A stretch of 64,000 nucleotides of DNA from an uncultured Candidatus Actinomarina sp. (lineage in GTDB: Bacteria > Actinomycetota > Acidimicrobiia > Actinomarinales > Actinomarinaceae), in the NCBI GenBank assembly GCA_902555985.1, contig CACDUI010000004.1, positions 30,581 to 94,580 of the forward strand. Direction: 5' to 3'. Both the position numbers and the translations under genes were made by a program. Every line of letters begins with the position of its first letter. Positions within the stretch are counted from its first letter, which is position 1. Positions 1 to 9,329 of this stretch are shown piece by piece. The notes beneath the pieces were generated by a model. That model saw only the letters and a list, made by a program, of their open reading frames with translations, was not told the origin of the DNA and did no database searches.

Positions 1-1
1 T

Positions 2-1924
2 TCTTCTTATACAAGAGTCTCTGAATTTTATACAACAAAAATTGGAGTTCAGCAAGGTGTATGGGGCCAGTGGATTCAAGCCCCAGGAGCACATCCCTAT
101 GGTCCTGGTGGTGGAACTATAGAAGGTGGATATGGAATATACGAAAAATTTGGACGTTCAAAATACCCAACCTATATGGCTAGCGGAGCAAATAAGTTTT
201 ACAACGGAAACAGCACATATAGCGGTTGGGGTTTTTACGAAAGACGTTGTGATTGTGCTGATTTTGGTGGTGTTCAATTAACAAATAAAGTTCTTAATCT
301 TCCAAACGCTATCCATTTTGATGAAGATCAAGAGGAGTATGCTGAAGATGGTGGAATATATTTTGGACATGGGTGGTTTGCACTCCCAATATTCAGTGGT
401 GAGGAAAGGCCAGAATCTTTTTTACTAGATGATCACAGTGATCGGGGTAAATTAACCTGGACTTTTGTCTCTAATAGCGCTCAGTACAGTGGACCTATGT
501 GGGCATACGTTCCAGAATTCTGGATTAGACACATAGATGTTAATAATGCTTTTACTTTGTTAGAAGATGGATCTGAAGACAATGAAGATCTTTTAGGAGA
601 GGAGTTAAGAAAAATACTAATCGAATATATTGCAGGTAGGTATGAAAACAAAGCTCTTAATGAATATATAAAAGGACTTGATTGGTATGTTGATAATGCT
701 AATGACTACGATTATGAAATGGAAACTCCTCTTTTTTGGACAGAGGAAAAAAATACTCTAGCTTATAGGTCAACTAATCACGTAGCTATTGGTGCAGAAA
801 TGTATGAACTTCCAATATTCACAGAATATGACGATAACGGAGATCTGTATATCAAAATATTTCCGACAATGGCCCCTTCTTTAAAAGATAAAGAATTTTT
901 TACACTAGATGCAAGGTCATATGATGTTGGCGTGTATAACAATTTTGTTAAGTATTTCAATGGAGATTCTGAAATTGAAGATGTAAATACAAATATAAAA
1001 CAATACTCAACACCGCTTATTGTAGAAACACATGATCGTGACCCTTTAGCAAAAAACCTAAAACAAGGAGGTTTATATTCTGTAGATGAAAGACTTGTTA
1101 GATGGAATCTTTACCTCCAGGGAGAAACAAAAAATGGAGAAACAAATACCTTTTGGGACTGGAGTGGCACTCCTACTGCAGAAAGAGATTTATCTCAATA
1201 TTATAAAGTTTTAACACCAGGTGGAGTAAATGACTACACATCTTATCAATTCGTTCCCGTTGACAGTAATCAAGTTCCTGATAACTTAAAAATAATGGAA
1301 ATGAACACTCTCGAACGAGGAAATTCATACATGCCACATATTAAATCTAATAGTGACAAGGTTTGGGAAGAAGAAATTAAAAAAAATACAGATAATGCAT
1401 TTAATGTTGACTCTATCCCATATGATTACTCTTGCTTCGATTGTGATAATGGCGGATGTGATACAACTGTATATGAGACAACATTAGATGATGGAAGCAT
1501 GATTAAATATCGTTGGTATCGATTTAAAGATCAACCTACTTTTAAGTATTTATCAATAGATTATCCAGAAATATATACAGAGGAATACCTAGACTTTTTA
1601 CAATTAAAAATTGAAAAAATGCATAAAGAATGGCTTCATAATCAAGAATTCATTTCCAAGCCAAATAGTTTGGAAAATTTTCATCTTGTTGAATTAGATA
1701 ATGGCATGGTTGTAGATCCACCATCTGGAAAAGAATTTGGCTGGGTTCCAATAGTAATAGAGGTAGAAATACCATATGGAAAATATGTGACAGATAGAAA
1801 TTATTATGATTTATCCTGCGGAACTTTTCCTGGAGATCCATCTTGTAATCTCAATGATATTAATGGTCAGGAGGGTAGGAAGATGATAGCTACCGACGGG
1901 GCTTATAGAGTAAGCACCCCGTAA
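2..1924 (+). CDS. Large probable extracellular protein, 5' end outside window
   Basis: The reading frame is open back to the first full codon of the window, so the gene begins upstream and at least 640 residues are visible. An internal ATG at 176 has no ribosome-binding site and lies inside continuous coding-like sequence. I do not recognise a family. The chain is rich in Trp, Tyr, Asp, Glu and Asn, has no evident membrane segment, and has few cysteines, some clustered (Cys-x-Cys near base 250; Cys-x2-Cys-x4-Cys near base 1436). This composition suggests an exported protein. Its last 40 residues hold a Cys-x3-Pro-x2-Pro-x-Cys motif (bases 1817-1846), identical in spacing to the repeated motif of the lipoprotein at 17188-20430. 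It converges on the large lipoprotein gene with a 14-base gap. Coding status is confident; function is unknown. Confidence 0.75.
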   Translation, partial: SSYTRVSEFYTTKIGVQQGVWGQWIQAPGAHPYGPGGGTIEGGYGIYEKFGRSKYPTYMASGANKFYNGNSTYSGWGFYERRCDCADFGGVQLTNKVLNLPNAIHFDEDQEEYAEDGGIYFGHGWFALPIFSGEERPESFLLDDHSDRGKLTWTFVSNSAQYSGPMWAYVPEFWIRHIDVNNAFTLLEDGSEDNEDLLGEELRKILIEYIAGRYENKALNEYIKGLDWYVDNANDYDYEMETPLFWTEEKNTLAYRSTNHVAIGAEMYELPIFTEYDDNGDLYIKIFPTMAPSLKDKEFFTLDARSYDVGVYNNFVKYFNGDSEIEDVNTNIKQYSTPLIVETHDRDPLAKNLKQGGLYSVDERLVRWNLYLQGETKNGETNTFWDWSGTPTAERDLSQYYKVLTPGGVNDYTSYQFVPVDSNQVPDNLKIMEMNTLERGNSYMPHIKSNSDKVWEEEIKKNTDNAFNVDSIPYDYSCFDCDNGGCDTTVYETTLDDGSMIKYRWYRFKDQPTFKYLSIDYPEIYTEEYLDFLQLKIEKMHKEWLHNQEFISKPNSLENFHLVELDNGMVVDPPSGKEFGWVPIVIEVEIPYGKYVTDRNYYDLSCGTFPGDPSCNLNDINGQEGRKMIATDGAYRVSTP

Positions 1925-1938
1925 CTAATTTTTTCATA

Positions 1939-4900
1939 TTAGCCAACTTTTACAAACTCCCAATTATTGTAATCAAATTCGTACCTACCAGGACCTTCGG
2001 GTTCATATACTGGAGGTCTTCCACAAACATAATCTGCCATATATACTTTGCCATCTTCACCACCTACAAGCCCTCCTGATCTGGTTGTACCTTTAAATCT
2101 CTCACATAGCTGTTGTATTAAGGGATACTCAAGTCCAAAGTAATATGTTGCCATTGCCTTAAATATAGATTGTTCAATTTCTGTTGCTGCGGGATGAGAA
2201 ACTAAGTCATCGTATGTGTAAGCCATATCACGATAAAGAAACCTTAAAATAAATGTTTCCTCTTTAGGATCTTTTGAAATACCCTCAATGTAAGTGTCTA
2301 TTGCTTTTAGATATAAATCTAGGGAAGCCCTTTCATTATTTTCACCTTCAAGTAGATTACGAGCTATATCTTTGTACCCACCCGCCAGAGCCATATAATT
2401 TCTTAAAAGGTCGTCTAGGTTTGCGTCGTACCAAACAGGATTTTCAAAGTCTAATTCACGCAGTACAACCGGGTTTTGTTTAATATTTGCTAAGTCACAG
2501 TCACTAAGTTCAATATCATATTGTTCTTGATCAGCTCTACATATTTGACTCGATGCTCTTGCAATTTCTTGTTTAGCTTGCGAAACACCAAGCCAGCTCG
2601 CATTAATAGAATATGCTGAAAATAATTCTTGATCTTTTCTAAGCTGATTTTGATTAATATTATTTTTTTTGTTAAGGTTAATTTTTTGTTCTAAAAGATT
2701 AAATATAAGGGAGAAATCTGTAATAGATGATACCTTTCCAATTTCGTTCATTGCGAGACTATATGCAATATCGTAATAGTTATATTTATCGACATCGCTA
2801 TCCATTACCGTAGCCATGGCCATAAAGGCATAAGGTAGGCTAGGAATTAATTGTATAGCTTCTTCCACAAGCTTCCTAGAATTTTTCTCAATCCCTGTAT
2901 ACATAAGCTCTTTATAGGTATCAATATCTGAAATTTTTATATCACCATATTCAACACCAGTAACTGCAACTTTTTCAAGAGTCTTGTAACTTTCTGAGTT
3001 TATTAGAAATTCAAAAATATCAAAATTGATTCCCCCAAGGCCATCCCAAACAAAGTTTAGATTATATTCATCACCTTGAGGATTTCTCCAATTATCATCG
3101 CCATTCACAACTTCATTAGCAAAATAGTGGCTAAATACTATCTCTGCTTCTGTAAACTTTCTTTCACTTAACACACTAAATGTTAGATTAAGTTTTTCTG
3201 GCTCCTCTCCATAAGCGTAAGAGCGAGGTCCGTAATGATTTATATAATCATTTATATCCCAAGAAATTACTTCTTTAGCCTTTACTTCATTATTTTCATC
3301 GCATGCAAAATACTCATTAGTTTCAACACAACCTATCACAGTTGGATTTACTAATTGATAATAAGTTTCTGTGACTTCCTCAGGCTTTAAAAGACCCGCT
3401 GCGTACAAGAAAATTTGACTATCTTGAATGGAGTCTCTTTTAATGGCTTTAAATTTATCACCATTTTTAACTACTCTAGTTGAGAACCTCTCTGTGGGAG
3501 TAACAATAAATACAGGTTTATATGTACGTCCATCCGATTGCAATACCTTAAAACCACCTTGAAGAGTATTAGTAGCAGTTGATAATGGTGATAGGTGCAT
3601 GCCATCATCACTTAGTGATTCTCTATATCCTGGACGAGGAAATCCGTATTTCCCTCCGCCAGTTTGCCCATAAATTGAATGTTGGAATTCATGTACAAAT
3701 GATCCAAATTCTGGACTTCCAAGCATCAATACCATTTGCAATTCAAGATGAGTTTTACCATCAGACCATGGACCTACTTTTATTTTATTATCTTGTGCTG
3801 GTGCAGGTTTTCCATTTGATTCATAATAATCTTGAAAGAAACCTGTTCCACGTATATGATCTGCAAGTCTCATCATATGACCACCGTGATAGTATTCTCT
3901 TGCCCCTAAAATAATTCCATTGATATTATCATCAAAAAGTTCAAAAATTCTTCTATATGCTTGTGCATCAAGATTTGGACTAAACACAACAGGGTAGTTG
4001 TTATTTTCGTATTGTGAATAATCATATCCAATATTCATGAATAATGAATTTCTTGTAGCCCATGTATTTTCACTTATATGCTTAATTTCTACTGTTCCTT
4101 TAAGCGCAGGATCAACAACCCTCACCCCCGCTTTATCAACGTAGGATTCGTTACTAAAGTCAATATCATAAGTAAGTTTCATACAATTATTTGTATACAG
4201 TCCATCACCTGCAACAGCATCTCCATGAGTTCCGTCATCATATAGATAAGGGGGTTCTATATTTCCACCGTCAGAAGATCTCCATTCATCACTGAATTCT
4301 ATTTTTGACTTACCTGCATTGAAATTTAAATTATCCTTAACGATAATTTGTACTGCTTCACCAGGAAAAATAACTTGTGGATTATAGAATGCCTTAAAAA
4401 AATCAGGTTCATCACTCCCCGTACCAGCTATGAATCTTGTTCCATGAAGGCTTCTTAACCATTTAGGATTGTAAACACTTGATGCAAAAAACTGATCAAT
4501 CATATCATAGTTTGTATAAGAGCCTTCAGTTACCGTGGCATCACAGGAATCTGTTTGTTGTGGGATGTAAAGATTATTATCTGGGCAATCTAAACTATCA
4601 CCGTTAATTTCACAAAATCTGTTAATTGGTATAGCTCTTGTATCTTCAGCAGTAAAGCTACTTTTTTGATCGGAGTTCTTTACATCATTTTTAATATTGT
4701 ATAAATCACATAGCGGAAGAATCTCAATTCTTGCTGTAGAAGTTCTATCTCGAACTTGTTCTAAGTAGGACTTAATTTTATTTAGGTTGTCCTCAGATGG
4801 ATTAACTCTGTCATAACGTATATTTTGTTCAATTTTGTCTCTAAGCCCAGATAGCGAATCGCTTTCCCAATCTATTGTTTCTACAAATTCTGAATTTAAG

Positions 4901-5847
4901 TTATATTCAGAATATCCAGGTTTATCTTCATCATTGATTGGTTCATTTCTTTTCCGTATAGAGTCTTCAATATGTAATGCCCAACCATTTAACTCAGCAA
5001 GTTCATTTGTCATGACAATAAAGCTAGATAAATCTAAACACCCTTCAAGATTTATTGTACTGATAGCAGTACCGGAATTATCATCCAGATATACGCTATC
5101 TGGATTACACAATTCTGAAGAAAGCAATATATTGTTCTTATCATCGAGTTGCTGTTTAAGGTTTTCAATATCATCTCTCAATGCTTGATTGCCCGTTCCT
5201 TCGGCTAAAGAAATTTCATTATTTAAACGCTTTATTTCTTTTAATCTGATTTCCACTTCAGGATCTTCATTAAAGCTTCTAAATAAATTTAATTCTGTAT
5301 CTAGAAGTTCAAGCTTAAGCCTTGCCTCATCTAACACATCTTTCTCTTCTTGAGATAGGTTTTCTTTTTTCTCTAAAGGTGCAATAATACCGTCATAAAC
5401 CTCTGCAAGAATTGCATCTTGACCAAAGTTTGCAAAATCAACGTCTGCATAGCTAATTCCAAGTTGCGACTCTAATGATTGCTTCCTGTCTCTTAATTGT
5501 TGGATATATTCATTATTACCTGAATTGCTTAATTCTGATTCATAATCAGCTTGAACCCTTTCAAGGACTGCAAGATCTTCTTTCATATTTTGCAATTCTT
5601 CCTCAGAATAAGTAGTGTCGGCTGAAAGAGCTAAAGTCCCTTCTTGATTTCTTAACTCACTAGTGAGTTCAGCAATTTCTGATGTGAGGGTCTCAACACT
5701 ATCATCAGATAAACATTCTTCATCAGAATCATAATCTGTATTTATATTTTCAACTTCGTTCGCTTCTTCTTCTATGGATGTTTGATTACTTGAGCAAGAA
5801 GAAAGTAGAAGAATCAAAACTAGAATTAAAGATATTTTCCCCCTCAT
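1939..5847 (-). CDS. Giant lipoprotein with coiled coil, Ig-like segment and HExxH metallopeptidase-like motif
   Basis: 1302 residues. The N-terminus is a lipoprotein signal peptide: Lys/Arg, a Leu/Ile core, then LLSSC with Cys18. Residues about 40-240 are Glu/Leu/Lys-rich and look like a long coiled coil. Around residues 537-550 is a DDGTHGDAVAGDG stretch, typical of Ig-like 'choice-of-anchor X' type extracellular domains. At residues 719-723 is HEFQH, a fit to the HExxH zinc-peptidase signature in a Gly-rich context; a third zinc ligand cannot be assigned by eye. The last 400 residues are helical and TPR-like. It probably sits on the outer face of the membrane as a protease or a structural protein. 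It is a single gene with its promoter expected in 5848-5995. The domain reading is by eye; the exact family is unknown. Confidence 0.8.
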   Translation of the reverse strand: MRGKISLILVLILLLSSCSSNQTSIEEEANEVENINTDYDSDEECLSDDSVETLTSEIAELTSELRNQEGTLALSADTTYSEEELQNMKEDLAVLERVQADYESELSNSGNNEYIQQLRDRKQSLESQLGISYADVDFANFGQDAILAEVYDGIIAPLEKKENLSQEEKDVLDEARLKLELLDTELNLFRSFNEDPEVEIRLKEIKRLNNEISLAEGTGNQALRDDIENLKQQLDDKNNILLSSELCNPDSVYLDDNSGTAISTINLEGCLDLSSFIVMTNELAELNGWALHIEDSIRKRNEPINDEDKPGYSEYNLNSEFVETIDWESDSLSGLRDKIEQNIRYDRVNPSEDNLNKIKSYLEQVRDRTSTARIEILPLCDLYNIKNDVKNSDQKSSFTAEDTRAIPINRFCEINGDSLDCPDNNLYIPQQTDSCDATVTEGSYTNYDMIDQFFASSVYNPKWLRSLHGTRFIAGTGSDEPDFFKAFYNPQVIFPGEAVQIIVKDNLNFNAGKSKIEFSDEWRSSDGGNIEPPYLYDDGTHGDAVAGDGLYTNNCMKLTYDIDFSNESYVDKAGVRVVDPALKGTVEIKHISENTWATRNSLFMNIGYDYSQYENNNYPVVFSPNLDAQAYRRIFELFDDNINGIILGAREYYHGGHMMRLADHIRGTGFFQDYYESNGKPAPAQDNKIKVGPWSDGKTHLELQMVLMLGSPEFGSFVHEFQHSIYGQTGGGKYGFPRPGYRESLSDDGMHLSPLSTATNTLQGGFKVLQSDGRTYKPVFIVTPTERFSTRVVKNGDKFKAIKRDSIQDSQIFLYAAGLLKPEEVTETYYQLVNPTVIGCVETNEYFACDENNEVKAKEVISWDINDYINHYGPRSYAYGEEPEKLNLTFSVLSERKFTEAEIVFSHYFANEVVNGDDNWRNPQGDEYNLNFVWDGLGGINFDIFEFLINSESYKTLEKVAVTGVEYGDIKISDIDTYKELMYTGIEKNSRKLVEEAIQLIPSLPYAFMAMATVMDSDVDKYNYYDIAYSLAMNEIGKVSSITDFSLIFNLLEQKINLNKKNNINQNQLRKDQELFSAYSINASWLGVSQAKQEIARASSQICRADQEQYDIELSDCDLANIKQNPVVLRELDFENPVWYDANLDDLLRNYMALAGGYKDIARNLLEGENNERASLDLYLKAIDTYIEGISKDPKEETFILRFLYRDMAYTYDDLVSHPAATEIEQSIFKAMATYYFGLEYPLIQQLCERFKGTTRSGGLVGGEDGKVYMADYVCGRPPVYEPEGPGRYEFDYNNWEFVKVG

Positions 5848-5995
5848 AATTCTTATTTTAATATCATAAGACCAATTTATAAAATTGATTGATTTTAATA
5901 TTACAAATAATACTGGTGGAGCTTACAGATTAATTGATAAGGCTCGAGCCAGAGTGATATCAGCTAGTAGGTATATATAAAAAAATTAATAAGTT

Positions 5996-7234
5996 TTAAC
6001 TCTTTTTAAAAACAAGAACTCCATTATGCCCACCAAAACCAAAAGAATTAGACATTGCTGTAGATAGGTCTTTTTCTAAGGGTACATTTGGGGTGTAATT
6101 TAAATCACACTCTTCATCTGGATTATTCAAATTTATTGTTGGTGGAATAATATTATTTTTTAAGGTTAATAAGGAAACTAATGACTCAAAAGCACCTCCA
6201 CCTCCAAGTAAGTGACCTGTCATTGACTTTGTAGAAGAAATATTAACATCGTATGCTTTTTCACTGAAGACTGTTTTGATTGCAGCAGTTTCATTTTTAT
6301 CATTTGCTGGGGTAGAAGTTCCATGAGCATTAATATAATCAATATCATTAGGTGTTAGTTCAGCATCAAATAGTGCTTTTTTCATAGCATCAACAGCACC
6401 TCTACCACCTTCCGCCGGGGCAGTAATATGATGTGCATCTGTTGATGCTCCATATCCAGAAACATAGCCATATATATCGACGCCTCTATTAATTGCGGAT
6501 TCTTCACTTTCCATAACCAAAACTGTTGAACCCTCTCCCATCACAAAGCCATCTCGATCCTTATCAAATGGTCTACAAGCTTTTTGAGGATTTTCATTAT
6601 TTGTTGAAAGAGCTCTTATTTGAGCAAATGCACCAATAGTCATAGCAGTTGTTCCAGATTCTGTTCCACCTGCAATCACCATATCTACAATTCCATTTTG
6701 AATCATATTCTTAGCTTCTCCAAGAGCATTGGCAGAAGCAGCACAAGCTGTAGTAATTGTCAGAGAAGGCCCTTCTATGCCAAATTTAATTGCAACTTGT
6801 CCTGTACTTGAATTTGGCATTAGTTGTGTAATAGCTAATGGATTTATTCTAGAGGCACCACGTTCATCGTATGTTCTGACAGCTTGCTCTGTTGTAGCTA
6901 TACCACCGATACCAGTTCCAAAAACAATTCCTACGCCACTACCTAACCTCTGTTCTGTATCAATATTTGCGTCCTTAAGGGCTTCTTCAGCAGCATATAT
7001 AGAGAGATGTCCTGACCGATCAAGTTTGCGTGCATGTTGCTTTCCCATATACTCATTAGCATCAAAATTTTTAACTTCACCTGCAAAAGTTACTGGAAGC
7101 CCATCAGTTTCAAATGAACTTATATGGTCAATTCCAGAAATACCATTAATTAAGTTATTCCAAGTATCAGAGACATTATTACCCAGAGGATTGATTGTTC
7201 CAAGGCCGGTAACTACGACACGTCTTTTAGACAT
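5996..7234 (-). CDS. fabF: 3-oxoacyl-ACP synthase II (KAS II)
   Basis: 412 residues, normal length. It condenses malonyl-ACP with a growing acyl-ACP in type II fatty-acid synthesis. The Cys-His-His triad is visible: Cys164 in TACAAS, His304 in NAHGTSTPAND, and His341 preceded by Lys336 in KSMTGH. The Gly-rich C-terminal FGFGGHN signature is present. It is the last gene of the minus-strand fatty-acid operon, 8 bases after acpP. No strong hairpin terminator is seen beyond it; the 148-base gap to 5847 is AT-rich. Confidence 0.97.
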   Translation of the reverse strand: MSKRRVVVTGLGTINPLGNNVSDTWNNLINGISGIDHISSFETDGLPVTFAGEVKNFDANEYMGKQHARKLDRSGHLSIYAAEEALKDANIDTEQRLGSGVGIVFGTGIGGIATTEQAVRTYDERGASRINPLAITQLMPNSSTGQVAIKFGIEGPSLTITTACAASANALGEAKNMIQNGIVDMVIAGGTESGTTAMTIGAFAQIRALSTNNENPQKACRPFDKDRDGFVMGEGSTVLVMESEESAINRGVDIYGYVSGYGASTDAHHITAPAEGGRGAVDAMKKALFDAELTPNDIDYINAHGTSTPANDKNETAAIKTVFSEKAYDVNISSTKSMTGHLLGGGGAFESLVSLLTLKNNIIPPTINLNNPDEECDLNYTPNVPLEKDLSTAMSNSFGFGGHNGVLVFKKS

Positions 7235-7242
7235 GATGTGAT

Positions 7243-7482
7243 TTAAATTTTAGAATGAAGCAAATTGACAGCTTGACCTACAGTTGTTACATCAGCCAAT
7301 TCTTCATCATCGATTTCTATTTCAAACTCATCTTCAAAGGCCATAACAACTTCAACTATTCCTAAGGAATCAATTTCTAAATCCTCTTCTAGCTTTGCGT
7401 CCATTGTTACTTTTGACTCTTCTATACCCAAATCTTCTACAAATAGACCTTTCACTTTTTCAAAAACTTCATTTGTTTCCAT
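7243..7482 (-). CDS. acpP: Acyl carrier protein
   Basis: 79 residues, acidic and helical. Ser39 in the IDSLGIVE motif is the site of the 4'-phosphopantetheine arm, which the acpS product of the same operon would attach. It lies between fabG (13 bases upstream) and fabF (8 bases downstream), the usual arrangement. An AGGGAG-type ribosome-binding site precedes the ATG, as expected for a highly expressed carrier. Confidence 0.97.
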   Translation of the reverse strand: METNEVFEKVKGLFVEDLGIEESKVTMDAKLEEDLEIDSLGIVEVVMAFEDEFEIEIDDEELADVTTVGQAVNLLHSKI

Positions 7483-7495
7483 AATTACTCCCTAA

Positions 7496-8224
7496 TTAAG
7501 TTGATAAACCACCATCAACCGGTATTACTTGGCCAGTTATATACTCTGACTCTTCATTACATAAAAAAGATACTACGTTAGAAATATCTTCTGGTTTACC
7601 TATGCGTTTAATTGAAAGTTGCTCTATAATATTTTCTTTATTTTGGTTATCGAGAAATGAGGTCATATCTGTTTCTATGTATCCTGGAGCTACAACATTA
7701 GAAGTAATATTTCTCGACCCCATCTCCTTGCTAATAGACTTTGCTAAGCCAATCAATCCAGCCTTTGACGCAGCATAATTAACTTGGCCTTGGTTTCCAG
7801 AAATACCAACTACAGAAGATATAAATATAATTCTTCCCCATTTATTTTTCATCATAAGCTTTATGGCTCTTTGTGATGTATAAAAGCTTCCAGTTAGATT
7901 AGTTTGAATTACCTCTAACCATTCATCCTTTTTCATTCTTGGTAATATATTATCTTTTGTGACGCCAGCGTTATTTATCAAGACATCAACAGAGGTGTAG
8001 TCTTTTTCAATTGATGTAAATGCTTCATCTACAGATTCTGAATTAGATATATCTACTCGAATTGTACTCGCACTTCCGCCAGAAGAAATTATATCTTTTG
8101 CTACATCATTAGCTTTGTCTTCTGAGTTAGAATAGCCAACGACTACATGAAAATTATTTCCTAGTTCGATTGCTATAGCTTTGCCTATACCCCTTGAGCC
8201 ACCTGTAACAAATGCTGTTTTCAT
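7496..8224 (-). CDS. fabG: 3-oxoacyl-ACP reductase
   Basis: 242 residues, the standard short-chain dehydrogenase length. It reduces 3-oxoacyl-ACP with NADPH. The cofactor motif GGSRGIG is at residues 8-14, NNAG at about 84-87, and the catalytic Ser137, Tyr150 and Lys154 (YAASK) are in place. The C-terminal PVDGG signature is intact. Its ATG overlaps the fabH stop by 4 bases, indicating translational coupling. Its place between fabH and acpP supports fabG over a generic SDR. Confidence 0.95.
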   Translation of the reverse strand: MKTAFVTGGSRGIGKAIAIELGNNFHVVVGYSNSEDKANDVAKDIISSGGSASTIRVDISNSESVDEAFTSIEKDYTSVDVLINNAGVTKDNILPRMKKDEWLEVIQTNLTGSFYTSQRAIKLMMKNKWGRIIFISSVVGISGNQGQVNYAASKAGLIGLAKSISKEMGSRNITSNVVAPGYIETDMTSFLDNQNKENIIEQLSIKRIGKPEDISNVVSFLCNEESEYITGQVIPVDGGLST

Positions 8225-9315
8225 ATAAGATCTTTTTTTTCAGGTATTTGATACTCGATAGCTCTTCTTATAGTATCCACTGCTTTTCCATCAAAATCTG
8301 GAAGCTTTGCGTCTGAAGTATTAATAGGGGTTGTTCTTTCTCCTAGACGTAAAGCACATGCACCCCATGACAAGCCAGCACCTACAGCAGTAAATACTGC
8401 TACTTCACCACCTTTTATTTCACCTTCTTCTAAAGCATCTACTAAAGCAGTAGGAATTGATGCTGCAGAAGTATTTCCATATTTATGAACTTTTTTAATT
8501 GTCGTAGCATTCGGAAGTTTTAACATCTTTTCTAGCCCTTCAACGATTCTTAAATTTGCTTGATGAGGAATCAAAATATCTATATCTTCTTTTTTAAGTC
8601 CTGATTTTGTAATTACTTCATCTGATGCAGTAGCCATAGCTCTAATACCACCTTTAAAAATTTCCTGACCATCAAATGTCCACCTAACCCTCGCAGCTTC
8701 ATCTTTGTTGAATCTATCCATTGCTGAACCAAAGTTAGGGACTTCTAATATATCTAATTTGTCGGAACTTAAGCCGTTTACGAAAGAAAATATTTCACCA
8801 TCTTCTTCTTTCTTGCTTTCTTCAACAACAACTGCACCAGCACCATCTCCAAAAAGAACGGCTGTATTCCTATCAGACCAATCAAGCAACCATGTAATAT
8901 GTTCAGAGCCAATGATTAGTGCTCTTTTATATAGACCACTTTCAATAAATGCTTTTCCTTGTTCAAGTGCATAGACAAAACCAGCACAAGCCGCATTAAT
9001 GTCATAAACGGAGGCGTTTACTGCACCTAATTTTCTTTGAACATGAGCAGCTGCTGATGGAACAATACTATCAGGAGTACAGGTAGCAAGAATAACTACA
9101 TCAATATCTTCTGGTGTTAGACCCGCACATGCAATTGCATGTTGTCCTGCCACTGCTGCCATGTCAGAATTATTTACGTGACAAAATCTTCTTTCTTCAA
9201 TACCTGTTCTTTGCTGAATCCATTCATCTGAGGTGTCTACAAAAACAGCTAAATCTTCATTTGTCATGATATTATTTGGTGCGCACTTACCCCAACCGGT
9301 TATTGTTGATTTCAA
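8221..9315 (-). CDS. fabH: 3-oxoacyl-ACP synthase III with C-terminal extension
   Basis: 364 residues. It starts fatty-acid synthesis by condensing an acyl-CoA primer with malonyl-ACP. Catalytic Cys110 (NAACAGF), His251 (HQANLRI) and Asn281 (NTSAASIP) are present. Most FabH proteins are 315-335 residues; here about 40 residues follow the usual end (from GERTTP to KKDLI), with no recognisable domain. The extension's last bases form the 4-base overlap with fabG, so it is genuinely read. The start is ATG, 14 bases after fabD. Confidence 0.95.
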   Translation of the reverse strand: MKSTITGWGKCAPNNIMTNEDLAVFVDTSDEWIQQRTGIEERRFCHVNNSDMAAVAGQHAIACAGLTPEDIDVVILATCTPDSIVPSAAAHVQRKLGAVNASVYDINAACAGFVYALEQGKAFIESGLYKRALIIGSEHITWLLDWSDRNTAVLFGDGAGAVVVEESKKEEDGEIFSFVNGLSSDKLDILEVPNFGSAMDRFNKDEAARVRWTFDGQEIFKGGIRAMATASDEVITKSGLKKEDIDILIPHQANLRIVEGLEKMLKLPNATTIKKVHKYGNTSAASIPTALVDALEEGEIKGGEVAVFTAVGAGLSWGACALRLGERTTPINTSDAKLPDFDGKAVDTIRRAIEYQIPEKKDLI

Positions 9316-9329
9316 AAATTTCTCCCTAT

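Noticed and set aside
5885..5980. A 31-codon frame starting at TTG between the giant lipoprotein gene and fabF, plus strand
   Set aside because: Residues look protein-like but there is no ribosome site, no ATG and no family match; it is more likely chance or a relic.
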